A stretch of DNA of 64,000 nt from Muricoccus roseus (GCF_900141905.1 NZ_FQZF01000003.1:124001-188000), one strand, 5' to 3'. Positions 34,293-43,568 are shown, counted from the stretch's first letter. Notes: generated from the sequence alone by a model not told the origin. Numbers and translations are program-made.

Positions 34293-34309
34293 TCCCGCGG
34301 GGCGGGAAA
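34293..34309 (+). terminator. Hairpin just after glgA stop
   Basis: A perfect 7-bp inverted repeat with a 3-nt loop lies 3 bp after the glgA stop codon. A moderate hairpin without a T tract could lower read-through into glgP or protect the glgA transcript. The role is inferred. Confidence 0.4.
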
Positions 34310-34384
34310 GAACCCAGCAAGACTCGCTTCTTACGTTCAAAGCCCATCCCTGCCAGGATGGCATTTCATTGTGCAGGACTGCCT

Positions 34385-36853
34385 ATGAACGACAGCCCCT
34401 CCCCCGCCTCGCTCAGGATCGACGCACCCGATGCGGCGGCCATCGAGGAGTTCCGGGAGAGCATCCTCGCGAAGCTCGTCTATCAGGTCGGCGGACGGCC
34501 TGAGCGGGCGAGCCCGCGGGACTGGTTCATCGCGACCGCCCTCGCCGCCCGGGACCACATCGTGGACGACTGGCGCCGGACGAATGACCAGACCCGCGCG
34601 GAGGACCGCAAGGGGGTCTGCTACCTCTCCATGGAATTCCTGATCGGCCGGCTGCTGACCGACGCACTCGGGAATCTCGGCCTGACCGAGACGGCGCGCC
34701 AGGCCCTGGCCGGCCTGGGCGTGGACCTGGACGCGGTGGCGGGACAGGAGGCGGATGCGGCGCTCGGGAATGGCGGCCTCGGCCGCCTGGCGGCCTGCTT
34801 CATGGAGAGCATGGCGAGCATCGGCGTGCCGGCCTATGGCTACGGCATCCGCTACGAGAACGGCCTGTTCCGGCAGATCATCGCGGGCGGGCTCCAGCAC
34901 GAGGTCCCAGAAGACTGGCTGGCCCTCGGCAATCCCTGGGAGTTCGAGCGGTCGAGCCTTGTCTACGAGATCCGCTTCGGGGGCCATGTCCGCTCGGAGG
35001 TATCCGTGGACGGCTCCACCCGCATGGTCTGGCATGCCGGGGAGATCGTGAACGCCCTGGCCTATGACACGCCGGTGGTGGGCTGGCGAGGCAAGCGCAT
35101 CAACACGCTGCGCCTCTGGTCCGCCCGCGCGACGGACCCTCTGCATCTCAGCGAGTTCAACCGCGGCGACCATGTCGGCGCGCAGGCCGCCCGGATGAGG
35201 GCGGAGGCCATTTCCCGCGTGCTCTATCCCGGGGACGAGACCGAAGCCGGGCAGGAGCTGCGGCTGCGGCAGGAGTATTTCTTCGCCTCGGCATCGCTGC
35301 AGGACATCATCCGCCGCCATCTCTCGCGCCATGCCGGGCTGGGGAACCTGGCCGATCGTGTCGCCGTGCAGCTCAACGACACCCACCCGGCGATCGGCGT
35401 GGCTGAGCTGATGCGACTTCTGATGGACGTGCATGGCATGGATTGGGATGCCGCCTGGGCGGTGACCCAGGCCACCTTCTCCTACACCAACCACACGCTT
35501 CTGCCCGAGGCCCTGGAAACCTGGCCCGTGCCGATGATGGAGCGGCTGCTGCCGCGCCACATGCAGATCATCTACCTCATCAATGCCCGCCATCTCGACA
35601 CGGCCCGGGCCCGCGGCGCCGGGGACGCGCTGCTCTCCTCCGTCTCGCTGATCGATGAGCGCCATGGCCGGCGCGTGCGGATGGGGCATCTCGCCTTTGT
35701 CGGCTCCCACCGGATCAACGGCGTCTCGGCGCTTCACTCCCAGCTGATGCGCGACACGGTCTTCGCCGATCTCAATCAGGTCTGCGGCGACCGGATCACC
35801 AACAAGACCAATGGCATCACCTTCCGCCGCTGGCTGCACCGGGCTAATCCCGGCCTGACGCATCTGCTGACCGATACGATCGGGCCGGAGTTGCTGGACG
35901 ATCCGGAGCGGCTGGAGCACTTGGTTCCCCTGGCGGAGGATGCTGGCTTCCGTCAACGTTTCGCCGCGCAGAGGCGCGCCGCGAAGGAGCGGCTGACCGG
36001 AGTGATCGCGACCCGCATCGGCCTGAAGGTCGATCCGGACGCGCTGTTCGACGTGCAAATCAAGCGCATCCATGAATACAAGCGCCAGTTGCTGAACGTG
36101 GTGCAAACCGTAGCGCTCTACAATGCGATGCGGGCGCGCCCGACCGGCCACTGGATTCCGCGCGTGAAGATCTTCGCGGGCAAGGCGGCGCCGAGCTACC
36201 ACCAGGCCAAGCTCATCATCCGGCTGACGAACGATGTGGCGGCCACGATCAACGAGGACCCGACCCTGCGCGGGACGCTGAAGGTCGCCTTCCTCCCGAA
36301 CTACAATGTGAGTCTGGCCGAGATGATCATCCCGGCCGCCGACCTGTCGGAGCAGATCTCGACCGCCGGGCTGGAGGCCTCCGGCACGGGCAACATGAAG
36401 CTGGCGCTGAACGGCGCGTTGACGATCGGCACGCTGGACGGGGCAAATGTCGAGATCGACGAGCGGGTCGGCCGGGACAACATCTTCATCTTCGGCCTGA
36501 CGGCGGCGGAAGTGGCGGAGCGGAAGCGGGCGGGCTTCGATGCGCGCTTGGCGGTCGCCGCCTCACCGGAGTTGCGCGGCGCCCTGGATGCCATCGCCTC
36601 CGGCGTCTTCTCCCCCGGCGAGCCGGACCGCTATCGTGGCCTAGTGGAGAGCTTGCTGCATGACGACCGCTACCTCGTCACAGCCGATTTCGACGCCTAT
36701 CACGCCAGGCAGCGCGACGTGGCGACATGCTGGTCGAAGCCGGAATCCTGGTGGCGCTCGGCGGTGCTGAACACCGCCCATGTCAGCTGGTTCTCCTCCG
36801 ACCGGACCATTCGCGACTATGCCGAGGATATCTGGAAGGTGACGCCGCGCTGA
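34385..36853 (+). CDS. glgP: Glycogen/maltodextrin phosphorylase GlgP
   Basis: PLP-dependent GT35 phosphorylase of 822 residues that releases glucose-1-phosphate from glycogen. It shows VCYLSMEFLIGRLL, DAALGNGGLGRLAACFMESMAS (phosphorylase core), QLNDTHPAIGVAELMR and TNKTNGITFRRWL. KRIHEYKRQLLN and the pyridoxal-phosphate site EASGTGNMKLALNGALTIGT follow. Length is normal. The start is taken at ATG 34385 (MNDSPSPASL), with CAGGA upstream; an in-frame ATG 27 bp earlier is possible. Together with glgC and glgA it forms a synthesis/breakdown cluster. The branching enzyme and debranching enzyme genes are not in this window. Confidence 0.95.
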   Translation: MNDSPSPASLRIDAPDAAAIEEFRESILAKLVYQVGGRPERASPRDWFIATALAARDHIVDDWRRTNDQTRAEDRKGVCYLSMEFLIGRLLTDALGNLGLTETARQALAGLGVDLDAVAGQEADAALGNGGLGRLAACFMESMASIGVPAYGYGIRYENGLFRQIIAGGLQHEVPEDWLALGNPWEFERSSLVYEIRFGGHVRSEVSVDGSTRMVWHAGEIVNALAYDTPVVGWRGKRINTLRLWSARATDPLHLSEFNRGDHVGAQAARMRAEAISRVLYPGDETEAGQELRLRQEYFFASASLQDIIRRHLSRHAGLGNLADRVAVQLNDTHPAIGVAELMRLLMDVHGMDWDAAWAVTQATFSYTNHTLLPEALETWPVPMMERLLPRHMQIIYLINARHLDTARARGAGDALLSSVSLIDERHGRRVRMGHLAFVGSHRINGVSALHSQLMRDTVFADLNQVCGDRITNKTNGITFRRWLHRANPGLTHLLTDTIGPELLDDPERLEHLVPLAEDAGFRQRFAAQRRAAKERLTGVIATRIGLKVDPDALFDVQIKRIHEYKRQLLNVVQTVALYNAMRARPTGHWIPRVKIFAGKAAPSYHQAKLIIRLTNDVAATINEDPTLRGTLKVAFLPNYNVSLAEMIIPAADLSEQISTAGLEASGTGNMKLALNGALTIGTLDGANVEIDERVGRDNIFIFGLTAAEVAERKRAGFDARLAVAASPELRGALDAIASGVFSPGEPDRYRGLVESLLHDDRYLVTADFDAYHARQRDVATCWSKPESWWRSAVLNTAHVSWFSSDRTIRDYAEDIWKVTPR

Positions 36854-36876
36854 ACGACTGGCCGGACCGGGTCGGT

Positions 36877-36908
36877 CCCTCTCCCGGCCTGGGCTCGCCG
36901 GGAGAGGG
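36877..36908. terminator. Bidirectional terminator hairpin between glgP and the convergent small gene
   Basis: A perfect 11-bp inverted repeat (36877-36887 and 36898-36908) with a 10-nt loop lies between two convergent genes, 24 bp after the glgP stop and 20 bp before the end of the opposite gene. It probably ends transcription from both sides. Confidence 0.7.
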
Positions 36909-36927
36909 ATGGGGCCGGGCGGAGAGG

Positions 36928-37173
36928 CTAGTGGTGCAGGCGGCGTATCATCTCCCGTGTGGCCGCCTCCACCTCGTCGACCAACATGGCCCGGATGGCC
37001 GCGCCATCCATCCGGCCGGACCAACCGCTGCGCTCGAAAAGGTCGACGAGTTCACGGATCTCCTCCGCCGCCGAGCGGAGATAGGTGATCGGATCGTCGG
37101 TCTTGCGCAGGCCTTCCTCAAGCACGATGCGGATGGCAGCGGCCATGTTCTTCCGCAGCGTCTCGTCGCCCAT
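36928..37173 (-). CDS. Small helical protein of unknown function
   Basis: 81 residues, MGDETLRKNMAAAIRIVLEEGL to REMIRRLHH, predicted almost entirely alpha-helical and charged. I recognise no family. ATG 37173 is preceded by AGGAAC at good spacing; longer open frame upstream to 37335 lacks a ribosome-binding site and reads unlike protein. It faces glgP across a shared terminator and is divergent from the cellulose operon, so it could be transcribed from the same intergenic region. The codon pattern supports a real gene. Confidence 0.6.
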   Translation of the reverse strand: MGDETLRKNMAAAIRIVLEEGLRKTDDPITYLRSAAEEIRELVDLFERSGWSGRMDGAAIRAMLVDEVEAATREMIRRLHH

Positions 37174-37501
37174 GCCTTGTTCCTGTCCCACGCCACCTCC
37201 GTATTCGATTCGCATACCATGAGCCCTGGCCGACGAAAACGTTCCACCCTGCGTAGAGTATGACGCCAAACCATTTGTGCCCGCCGGTGCTCCTGAAAGG
37301 GCGGAATGAACCTCGGCCGACATAGCCCCCGGCACGAAGTCGTTTTGGTACCGTTACAAAAAGCAGGCATAGCGTCTAGGGTCGCAGGTCGGACCCGTAG
37401 CATGTACTGCTCGCCCAGGTAGCGCTACCTCCATCCTCTTCCCGTTTGTCGGGAGACTCCTTACTCTCCACGCAGCGGAACGGTGCAGGGGCGGTTTTTG
37501 C
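37174..37501. other. Divergent regulatory region of the cellulose operon
   Basis: 328 bp between the 81-residue gene (minus) and the cellulose operon (plus), less GC-rich than its surroundings, especially about 37340-37370 (TTTTGG...TTACAAAAA). It holds the 14-bp palindrome listed separately and a small inverted repeat CCCG-TTTGT-CGGG at about 37439-37451. Promoters for both directions are expected; I could not assign -35/-10 boxes with confidence. Confidence 0.5.
37417..37430. promoter_or_regulatory. 14-bp perfect palindrome, possible operator of the cellulose operon
   Basis: AGGTAGCGCTACCT is a perfect dyad 71 bp upstream of the first gene of the cellulose operon. Its size and position suit a dimeric transcription factor. 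No regulator is identified. Confidence 0.45.
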
Positions 37502-38218
37502 GTGGACGAGCCGATCAACCGCCTTCTGCGCGCCTGCGGCCTGCAACAATTTGCCTATGTCCGGTACCCCGCGGTTCGGATCGAGCCGCCGCGTCCTCAG
37601 CCTGCGGCGGAGGTCGAGCCACCTCCCGCCCCCCCGGAGCCGCTCCCCGTTCCAGAGGCGCCGGTCCAGCGTGCCGCGCCGGCAGTACAACCTCCGCCAG
37701 CCCCACCCCCGCCCGCCTCTCCGCCACCCGCACCTACGCAGGCGGAGAGGCGCACGGTGCTATTTGCCCCAGCGCGGCCACGTCGACCGTCCCCCCTCGC
37801 GCCCTCCACGCCGGTCCCGCCCCCCGCTCCGCCGCCTCCGCCGGTGATCGAAGCCGTAAAGGCGAAGCCCCCGCCGGTTCCTCGCCCTGAGCCACGGCGT
37901 TTGCAGATCCGCCCGCCTGTCGGCGCTCCCCAGCCCTCAGCGCCCCCGGAGCCCCCGCCAGCCTCTCCTGCGCCCGCGCCTGCGCCCCCTTCGGCCCCAG
38001 CTACGCCCCGCGCCTTTGCCGCCCCGGCGCCGATGCCGCCGATCCGGCGCTTCGCCTTGCTGGACGAGGTATCGGCCGAGGTCGGCTCTCCACCCGCTTC
38101 AGCGGCGCCGCCCCTGCCTGGCCAGGCGCCTGCCGCCCCGCCGGGCCCAGGCCCGGCGCCCCGCCCGCCTGCCCGCCTTCGCGTGCGCCGACGGCCGCAT
38201 CCAGGGAATGACGCCTGA
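37502..38218 (+). CDS. Proline-rich cellulose-operon protein with short BcsR-like N-terminus
   Basis: 238 residues, starting at GTG 37502. The first 25 residues, DEPINRLLRACGLQQFAYV, resemble the short helical motif at the start of BcsR/BcsP-type proteins (LL..GL..F.Y), though the match is by eye. From residue 28 on the chain is dominated by Pro and Ala (runs of PPAPPPP), with a short ordered patch near MPPIRRFALLDEVSAEVG. It resembles BcsO-like proline-rich proteins of cellulose loci in composition. No signal peptide or membrane segment is seen, so it is probably cytoplasmic and disordered. Its stop and the bcsQ start overlap (TGATG), linking it to BcsQ. The GTG has GGGGCGG about 8-14 nt upstream. 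Confidence 0.6.
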   Translation: MDEPINRLLRACGLQQFAYVRYPAVRIEPPRPQPAAEVEPPPAPPEPLPVPEAPVQRAAPAVQPPPAPPPPASPPPAPTQAERRTVLFAPARPRRPSPLAPSTPVPPPAPPPPPVIEAVKAKPPPVPRPEPRRLQIRPPVGAPQPSAPPEPPPASPAPAPAPPSAPATPRAFAAPAPMPPIRRFALLDEVSAEVGSPPASAAPPLPGQAPAAPPGPGPAPRPPARLRVRRRPHPGNDA

Positions 38219-39036
38219 TGCCGCTGATCGCCTTCGTCTCGCCCAAGGGCGGTGTGGGAAAGACCACGCTGGCCGCGAACATCGCCGCCCTGATCGCCGC
38301 GCGCGGGCATGAGGTCCTCGGGCTCGACCTCGACCCTCAGAACGCCCTGCGCCTGCATCTCGGCCTGCCCGTGCGGGACGAGGAGGGCTTTCTCACCGGG
38401 CTCGGCAGCGGAAGCTCCTGGCGCGCCGCGCTGCGGCACACCCCCTATGGGGTATCCCTGCTGCCCCATGGCGGCGTGGAGCCGCGGGGCGCGATGGAGC
38501 TGACGCGCCTGCTGATGGACCGCCCGGACCTGCTGGTGGAACCCGTGCGCGAGATGCTGGCCGACCCGCATCGCATCGTGATCCTCGACAGCCCGCCCGG
38601 ACCCTGCCCGGCCCTGGCCGCCCTGCTGCCGATGGTGGACCTCTCCGTGGTGGTGCTCCTGGCCGATGGCGGAAGCGCCTCGCTCATCCCGCAGATCGCG
38701 GATGGGCGCTTCCTCGGCCGCGGCACCCTTGCGACCCGGGCAGCCGAGCGATCCGTGCTGGTGCTGAACCAGGTGGAGCTGGAGGCGCCTCTTTCCGCCG
38801 CCGTGCTCGACTGCGCCCAGGCCACGATGGGCAGCCGCCTGCTGGGCGTGGTCGCCCGGGACGCCGCCGTGGCGGAGGCCCTGGCCGATCGCCGCCTGCC
38901 CGTGGAGGTCACGGGCAGCCGCGCCGCCGAGGACCTTTCGCTTCTGGCCGAGGCGCTGCTCGGCCGCCTTGCCCTGCCGCCGCCCGGCGCGGCTCGGGGC
39001 CATTCCGTTCTGACCGATTGGGGAATGCGCCGATGA
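38218..39036 (+). CDS. bcsQ: Cellulose biosynthesis ATPase BcsQ (MinD/ParA family)
   Basis: 272-residue P-loop ATPase with deviant Walker A SPKGGVGKTTLAANI and the BcsQ hallmark LDLDPQNALRLHLGLP. VILDSPPGP is the Walker B region, and SVLVLNQVELEAPL lies downstream. BcsQ helps assemble and position the cellulose synthase, in enterobacteria together with BcsR. It starts one base inside the stop of the preceding gene (TGATG) and its stop overlaps the bcsAB start (ATGA), so the three are translationally coupled. Confidence 0.92.
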   Translation: MPLIAFVSPKGGVGKTTLAANIAALIAARGHEVLGLDLDPQNALRLHLGLPVRDEEGFLTGLGSGSSWRAALRHTPYGVSLLPHGGVEPRGAMELTRLLMDRPDLLVEPVREMLADPHRIVILDSPPGPCPALAALLPMVDLSVVVLLADGGSASLIPQIADGRFLGRGTLATRAAERSVLVLNQVELEAPLSAAVLDCAQATMGSRLLGVVARDAAVAEALADRRLPVEVTGSRAAEDLSLLAEALLGRLALPPPGAARGHSVLTDWGMRR

Positions 39037-42000
39037 CGGCCATGCGGATGACCGCGATGGGCGACCGCCTTCCGGCCCTCGGCCGGGCACTCCGGATCGC
39101 GAGCATCCTTCTCGGCGCGCTGGCCTTCCTCTTCGTGATCACCGTGCCGCTGAATGGCGAGCAGCAGGCGGTGCTGACGCTTCTGGGCATCGCCGCCTTC
39201 CTCCTGATCAACCGGGTGAAGTCGCGGCGGGCGACGGTCCTGTTGGTGGTGCTCTCCTTCGCCATCACCTCGCGCTACCTGTGGTGGCGGGTGACGGAGA
39301 CGATCGAGTTCGACAATGTCTTCCAGGGCTTCCTCTCGCTCGGCCTCTTCGCGGCCGAGCTCTATGCCGGCTCGCTCCTCTTTCTCTCCTATGTGCAGCT
39401 CACCTATCCGCTGAACCGCAAGCCGACAGCCCTGCCGGCCAACCCCGCGGATTGGCCGAGCGTCGACGTCTATGTCCCCTCCTACAATGAGAGCCTGGAG
39501 ATCGTGCGGCCGACCGTGCTGGCCTGCATGAACATCGACTGGCCCCGGGACAAGCTGAACGTCTACGTGCTGGATGACGGCCGCCGCCCCGAATTCCGCC
39601 AGTTCTGCGAGGAGGTGGGCTGCGGCTACATCATCCGCCCGGACAACAAGGGCGCGAAGGCCGGCAACATCAACCACGCCCTGCGCCACACGGATGGCGA
39701 CCTCATCGCCATCTTCGACTGCGACCACGCCCCCACCCGCGCCTTCCTGCAGATGACGGCGGGCTGGCTGGTGCGGGACCAGCGCCTCTCGATGGTGCAG
39801 ACGCCGCACTACTTCTACTCGCCCGACCCGTTCGAGCGGAACCTGGCCCGCCGCCGGCCGGTGCCGAACGAGGGCCTGCTCTTCTACGGCGCCATCCAGC
39901 CGGGCAACGATCTCTGGAACGCCGCCTTCTTCTGCGGTTCCTGCGCGCTGATCCGCCGCACCGCCCTGATGGAAGTCGGCGGCGTGCCGCACCAGACGGT
40001 GACGGAGGACTGCCACTGCTCTCTGCTGATGCAGCAGAAGGGCTGGCACACGGCCTATATCCGCCTGCCCCTCGCCGCCGGCCTGGCGACGGAGCGCCTG
40101 TCCATCCATATCGGCCAGCGCATGCGCTGGGCGCGCGGGATGATCCAGATCCTGCGGCAGGAGAACACGCCCTTCGCCCCCGGCCTCACCTGGGCGCAGC
40201 GGCTCTGCTACTTCACCGCGGGCTTCTCCTTCCTCTTCGCCCTGCCGCGCATCGTCTTCCTCACCTCGCCGCTCGCCTTCCTCTTCCTGGGGCAGAACAT
40301 CATCGCGGCCTCCCCGCTGGCCATCATCGCCTATGCGGGCAGCCACATGTTCCACGCCTTCGGCACGGCATCGCGCCTGAACGGAAAGAACCGCCATTCC
40401 TTCTGGTCCGAGATCTACGAGGCCTGCATGGCGGCGCCGCTGGTTCTGGTGACGCTGGCGACGCTCTGGGACCCGCGAAGGGGCAAGTTCAACGTCACGG
40501 ACAAGGGCGGGCGGCTGGAGGAAGGGTATCTCGATGTCCGGGCCGTGCTGCCGAACCTCATCCTGCTGGCGGCTCTCATCACCGGCGTCTGCATCGGCCT
40601 TTACGGCACACTCTCGACCGAAGCGGGGTCGCTGGATTTTCAGGCCTATCTGCTGAACACCCTGTGGTGCACGCTCTGCCTCGTGCCCGTCTCGGCCGCC
40701 GTGGCGGTGGGGCTGGAGCGGGAGCAGATGCGCGACCGCGCCCGGGTGGAGGTGAACCTGCCCGCCGAGCTGATCCTTTCGGACGGCCGCCGCGTGGCCG
40801 CACAATCCTCCGACATCTCCATGTCCGGCGCGCGCCTGCTGCTGGACCGGCCGCTCGGCATCGCCAATGGCGACCATTGCCGCGTCTGCTTCGACCTGGG
40901 CGACGAGCATGTGGAAGTCCATGCCACCCTCCTGCACTGGGAGGAGGGCGAGGCCTTCCTGCGCTTCCATATCGAGAATGTGGTCGACGAGGCAGCCATG
41001 GTCCGCGTCTTCTTCGGCCGGCCGGATGCCTGGGTGCATTGGGACCAGTGGCCGCAGGACCGTCCTCTGCGGGCGCTGAAGGATGTCGTGATGGCGACCA
41101 AGGACGCCGTGTTCCGGAAATACCGCTTCAAGATGACCAAGGCCCCCAGCCGCGTGAGCAAGCCCGTTCCCGTCGAGCAGATCCGCAAGTCCGACGTGGT
41201 GCGGCCGAAAGCCCAGGTCGCGCGGGCAAAGGAGACCACCGCCGCGGCCATCGGCCTGCTGGCGCTGCTTCTGCCCGGGTCGGTGCTGGCCCAATCGCCT
41301 GGGCCGGGTTCGGCGCCGCCGAGCTTCGCCCCCCCTGCCCTGCCCGGCACGCCCACCTATGCGCCGAGCCCGGTCCCCGTGGTCCCCGCGCCACCCGCCG
41401 CCGCGCCGGCGCCGTCCGGCGGCACGCGGGAGGCGCGGCTGACCTTCCGCGAGCTTGGCCTGACCGGCCCGATGCAGTTCCGCGGCACCGCCGACCTGCA
41501 GGGCGTCCTGTTCGGCCTCTCACGGGATGAGGTGGTGACCTCCGCGCGGCTGACCGTGCAGGGCGGCTCCTCCGCCGCCCTCATCCCCTCCCTCAGCCAG
41601 ATCGCGGTGACGCTGAACGAGCAGTTCGTCGGCAACATCGCGCTCGATCCCGCGCGCCAGGCCTTCGGCCCGCTCTCCTTCGACATCGACCCCGTGAACT
41701 TCGCAGAGGTGAACCGGCTGAACTTCCGCTTCGCCGGCCGCTACGCGACCGAGTGCAACGACCCGCTCTCCGGCCTTCTCTACGCGAACATCTCCGACCT
41801 CTCGACGCTCCAGCTCACCATCGAGCGCCTGCCGCCGCAGCGGGACCTGGCCCGTCTGCCGGAGCCCCTCTTCGACCGCCGGGTGCTGCGCCGGGCGCTG
41901 AGCCTGCCGGTGATCATCCCGGCCGAGGCGGGGCCGCAAGGCCTGCGCGCCGCGGCGATTGCGGCCTCCTGGTTCGCGGTGCAGGCCGATTATCGCGGCG

Positions 42001-43565
42001 CGAGCTTTCCCGTGGACCGCAGCGTGCCGTCCCAGGGCAATGCGCTGGTGATCGCGGCGGGGCCGGATGCCGTGCCCGGCCTGGCCCTGCCCCGCTTCGA
42101 GGGGCCGACCCTGGCCATGGTGGCCAACCCCACGGATCCGTTCGGCACGCTGCTAATCCTCGGTGGAAGGTCGGAGCAGGAGGTGGCGCAGGCCGCGCTC
42201 GCCCTGGCCGCCGGGCGCGGGGGAGTCGGGGGCGAACTGGCCCGCGTCTCCGCGCCCGCCATCACGCCGCGCCAGCCCTATGATGCGCCGCGCTGGCTCC
42301 CGGCGGACCGGCCCGTCCTGATCGGCAGCCTTGTCGACCGCTCGGAGCTGCAGGCCTATGGCTACACGCCCGGCACCATCCGCGTGCCGTTGCGGACGGC
42401 GCCCGACCTCCTCACCTGGGCGGATCGCGGCATCCCCGCCGATATCCGCTTCCGCGGCCCCAATGGGCAGGCGGTGGATGTCGCGGCCTCGCGGCTCGAC
42501 GTGCTGGTCTCCGAGAACTTCCTGAAGTCCTTCGCACTCGGCTCTGGGGAGCGGATCTGGCCGCTCAACCTCCTCACGGGCTGGCTGCTCGGTGACGAGG
42601 CGGTGCGCAAGGGCCGGGCCATGGTGCCGACCTATCTCCTCTTCGGGCGGGAGGAGCTGCAGATGCGCTTCGACATGCGCCCGCTGAACCGCGGCGAATG
42701 CACGGCCGTGCCGGGCGACATCCGCGCGGCGGTCGACCCCGACAGCACGATCGACCTCTCCCGCGCCTGGCGCTATGCGCGCCTTCCCGCGCTGAACTAC
42801 TTCGCCTCGGCCGGCTTCCCCTTCACCCGTATGGCCGATCTGGCTGACACGGCGGCGGTGCTGCCCGAGCGGCCGAATATGCTGGAGGCGAGCGCCTTCC
42901 TCGACCTCATCGGCTCGCTCGCAGCCAATGTCGGCCATCCCGCGACCGGGCTGACGGTGGTTTACCCCTCGGGGCTGCAGACGGTGGCCGGGAAGGACCT
43001 GCTTCTGCTGGGCACGCTGGGGCGCCAGCCCGCGGCCGCCACCCTGCTCCGGAACAGCCCCGTGCAGGTGCAGAACGACCGCCTGACCATCGCCGCGCCC
43101 GATGCCCTGGCCGATATCCGCGCCCTGTTCCTGGACCGTCCTGGCTCGGACGAGCTGACCCGGGCCTCCGCCGCGCTGTCCGAGCTGGGCGAGGGCGTGG
43201 CGGTGCTGGTCGGCACGGAAAGCCCTCTCACCGCGGGCAAGTCGGTCGTCGCCGTGCTCGGCGCCACGCCGGCGGCCCTGTCCGGGGTGGTGGGAGCGCT
43301 GCGGGACCCTGAAACCTCGCCGCGGGTGCAGGGCGACCTCGTCGTGCTCAACGGCAGCCGCGTGACGGGCTATCGCACCGCCGCGACTTACGGAGTTGGT
43401 AACCCGCCCTGGTGGGTGATGCCCTATCTCTGGCTCGGCACCAGCCCCTGGCGGGTGGCGAGCGTGATGCTGGCAGGTGCCCTCCTCCTGGGCCTGCCCT
43501 TCTATTGGCTACTGCGCCGCCGGGCCGCGATGCGGCTCCGCGCCCGCACACCGAAGGGGCACTAG
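39033..43565 (+). CDS. bcsAB: Cellulose synthase BcsA-BcsB fusion
   Basis: 1510-residue polyprotein. The BcsA half (about 1-720) has N-terminal membrane helices, then the GT2 core with DDG (about 181), DCD (229-231), TED (324-326) and QRMRW (362-366). More helices follow, then a PilZ domain with RDRAR (about 567-571) and DISMSG that binds cyclic-di-GMP. Around residues 731-755 a hydrophobic stretch ending GSVLAQ looks like an internal signal peptide. The rest is BcsB: a Pro-rich linker, paired carbohydrate-binding/flavodoxin-like domains, and a C-terminal membrane anchor (VASVMLAGALLLGLPFYWLL). Such fusions are known from Acetobacteraceae (AcsAB), where cleavage yields both subunits. The ATG at 39033 overlaps the bcsQ stop. 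Confidence 0.95.
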   Translation: MTAMRMTAMGDRLPALGRALRIASILLGALAFLFVITVPLNGEQQAVLTLLGIAAFLLINRVKSRRATVLLVVLSFAITSRYLWWRVTETIEFDNVFQGFLSLGLFAAELYAGSLLFLSYVQLTYPLNRKPTALPANPADWPSVDVYVPSYNESLEIVRPTVLACMNIDWPRDKLNVYVLDDGRRPEFRQFCEEVGCGYIIRPDNKGAKAGNINHALRHTDGDLIAIFDCDHAPTRAFLQMTAGWLVRDQRLSMVQTPHYFYSPDPFERNLARRRPVPNEGLLFYGAIQPGNDLWNAAFFCGSCALIRRTALMEVGGVPHQTVTEDCHCSLLMQQKGWHTAYIRLPLAAGLATERLSIHIGQRMRWARGMIQILRQENTPFAPGLTWAQRLCYFTAGFSFLFALPRIVFLTSPLAFLFLGQNIIAASPLAIIAYAGSHMFHAFGTASRLNGKNRHSFWSEIYEACMAAPLVLVTLATLWDPRRGKFNVTDKGGRLEEGYLDVRAVLPNLILLAALITGVCIGLYGTLSTEAGSLDFQAYLLNTLWCTLCLVPVSAAVAVGLEREQMRDRARVEVNLPAELILSDGRRVAAQSSDISMSGARLLLDRPLGIANGDHCRVCFDLGDEHVEVHATLLHWEEGEAFLRFHIENVVDEAAMVRVFFGRPDAWVHWDQWPQDRPLRALKDVVMATKDAVFRKYRFKMTKAPSRVSKPVPVEQIRKSDVVRPKAQVARAKETTAAAIGLLALLLPGSVLAQSPGPGSAPPSFAPPALPGTPTYAPSPVPVVPAPPAAAPAPSGGTREARLTFRELGLTGPMQFRGTADLQGVLFGLSRDEVVTSARLTVQGGSSAALIPSLSQIAVTLNEQFVGNIALDPARQAFGPLSFDIDPVNFAEVNRLNFRFAGRYATECNDPLSGLLYANISDLSTLQLTIERLPPQRDLARLPEPLFDRRVLRRALSLPVIIPAEAGPQGLRAAAIAASWFAVQADYRGASFPVDRSVPSQGNALVIAAGPDAVPGLALPRFEGPTLAMVANPTDPFGTLLILGGRSEQEVAQAALALAAGRGGVGGELARVSAPAITPRQPYDAPRWLPADRPVLIGSLVDRSELQAYGYTPGTIRVPLRTAPDLLTWADRGIPADIRFRGPNGQAVDVAASRLDVLVSENFLKSFALGSGERIWPLNLLTGWLLGDEAVRKGRAMVPTYLLFGREELQMRFDMRPLNRGECTAVPGDIRAAVDPDSTIDLSRAWRYARLPALNYFASAGFPFTRMADLADTAAVLPERPNMLEASAFLDLIGSLAANVGHPATGLTVVYPSGLQTVAGKDLLLLGTLGRQPAAATLLRNSPVQVQNDRLTIAAPDALADIRALFLDRPGSDELTRASAALSELGEGVAVLVGTESPLTAGKSVVAVLGATPAALSGVVGALRDPETSPRVQGDLVVLNGSRVTGYRTAATYGVGNPPWWVMPYLWLGTSPWRVASVMLAGALLLGLPFYWLLRRRAAMRLRARTPKGH

Positions 43566-43568
43566 ACC

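Noticed and set aside
37502-38218. Tandem-repeat or non-coding interpretation of the proline-rich stretch
   Set aside because: The frame is uninterrupted, overlaps bcsQ by TGATG, and has a non-repetitive N-terminus, so a coding gene is the better explanation.
38445-41294. A 949-codon open frame on the minus strand
   Set aside because: Antisense to bcsQ and bcsAB, which have clear motifs; the translated sequence has no recognisable domain.
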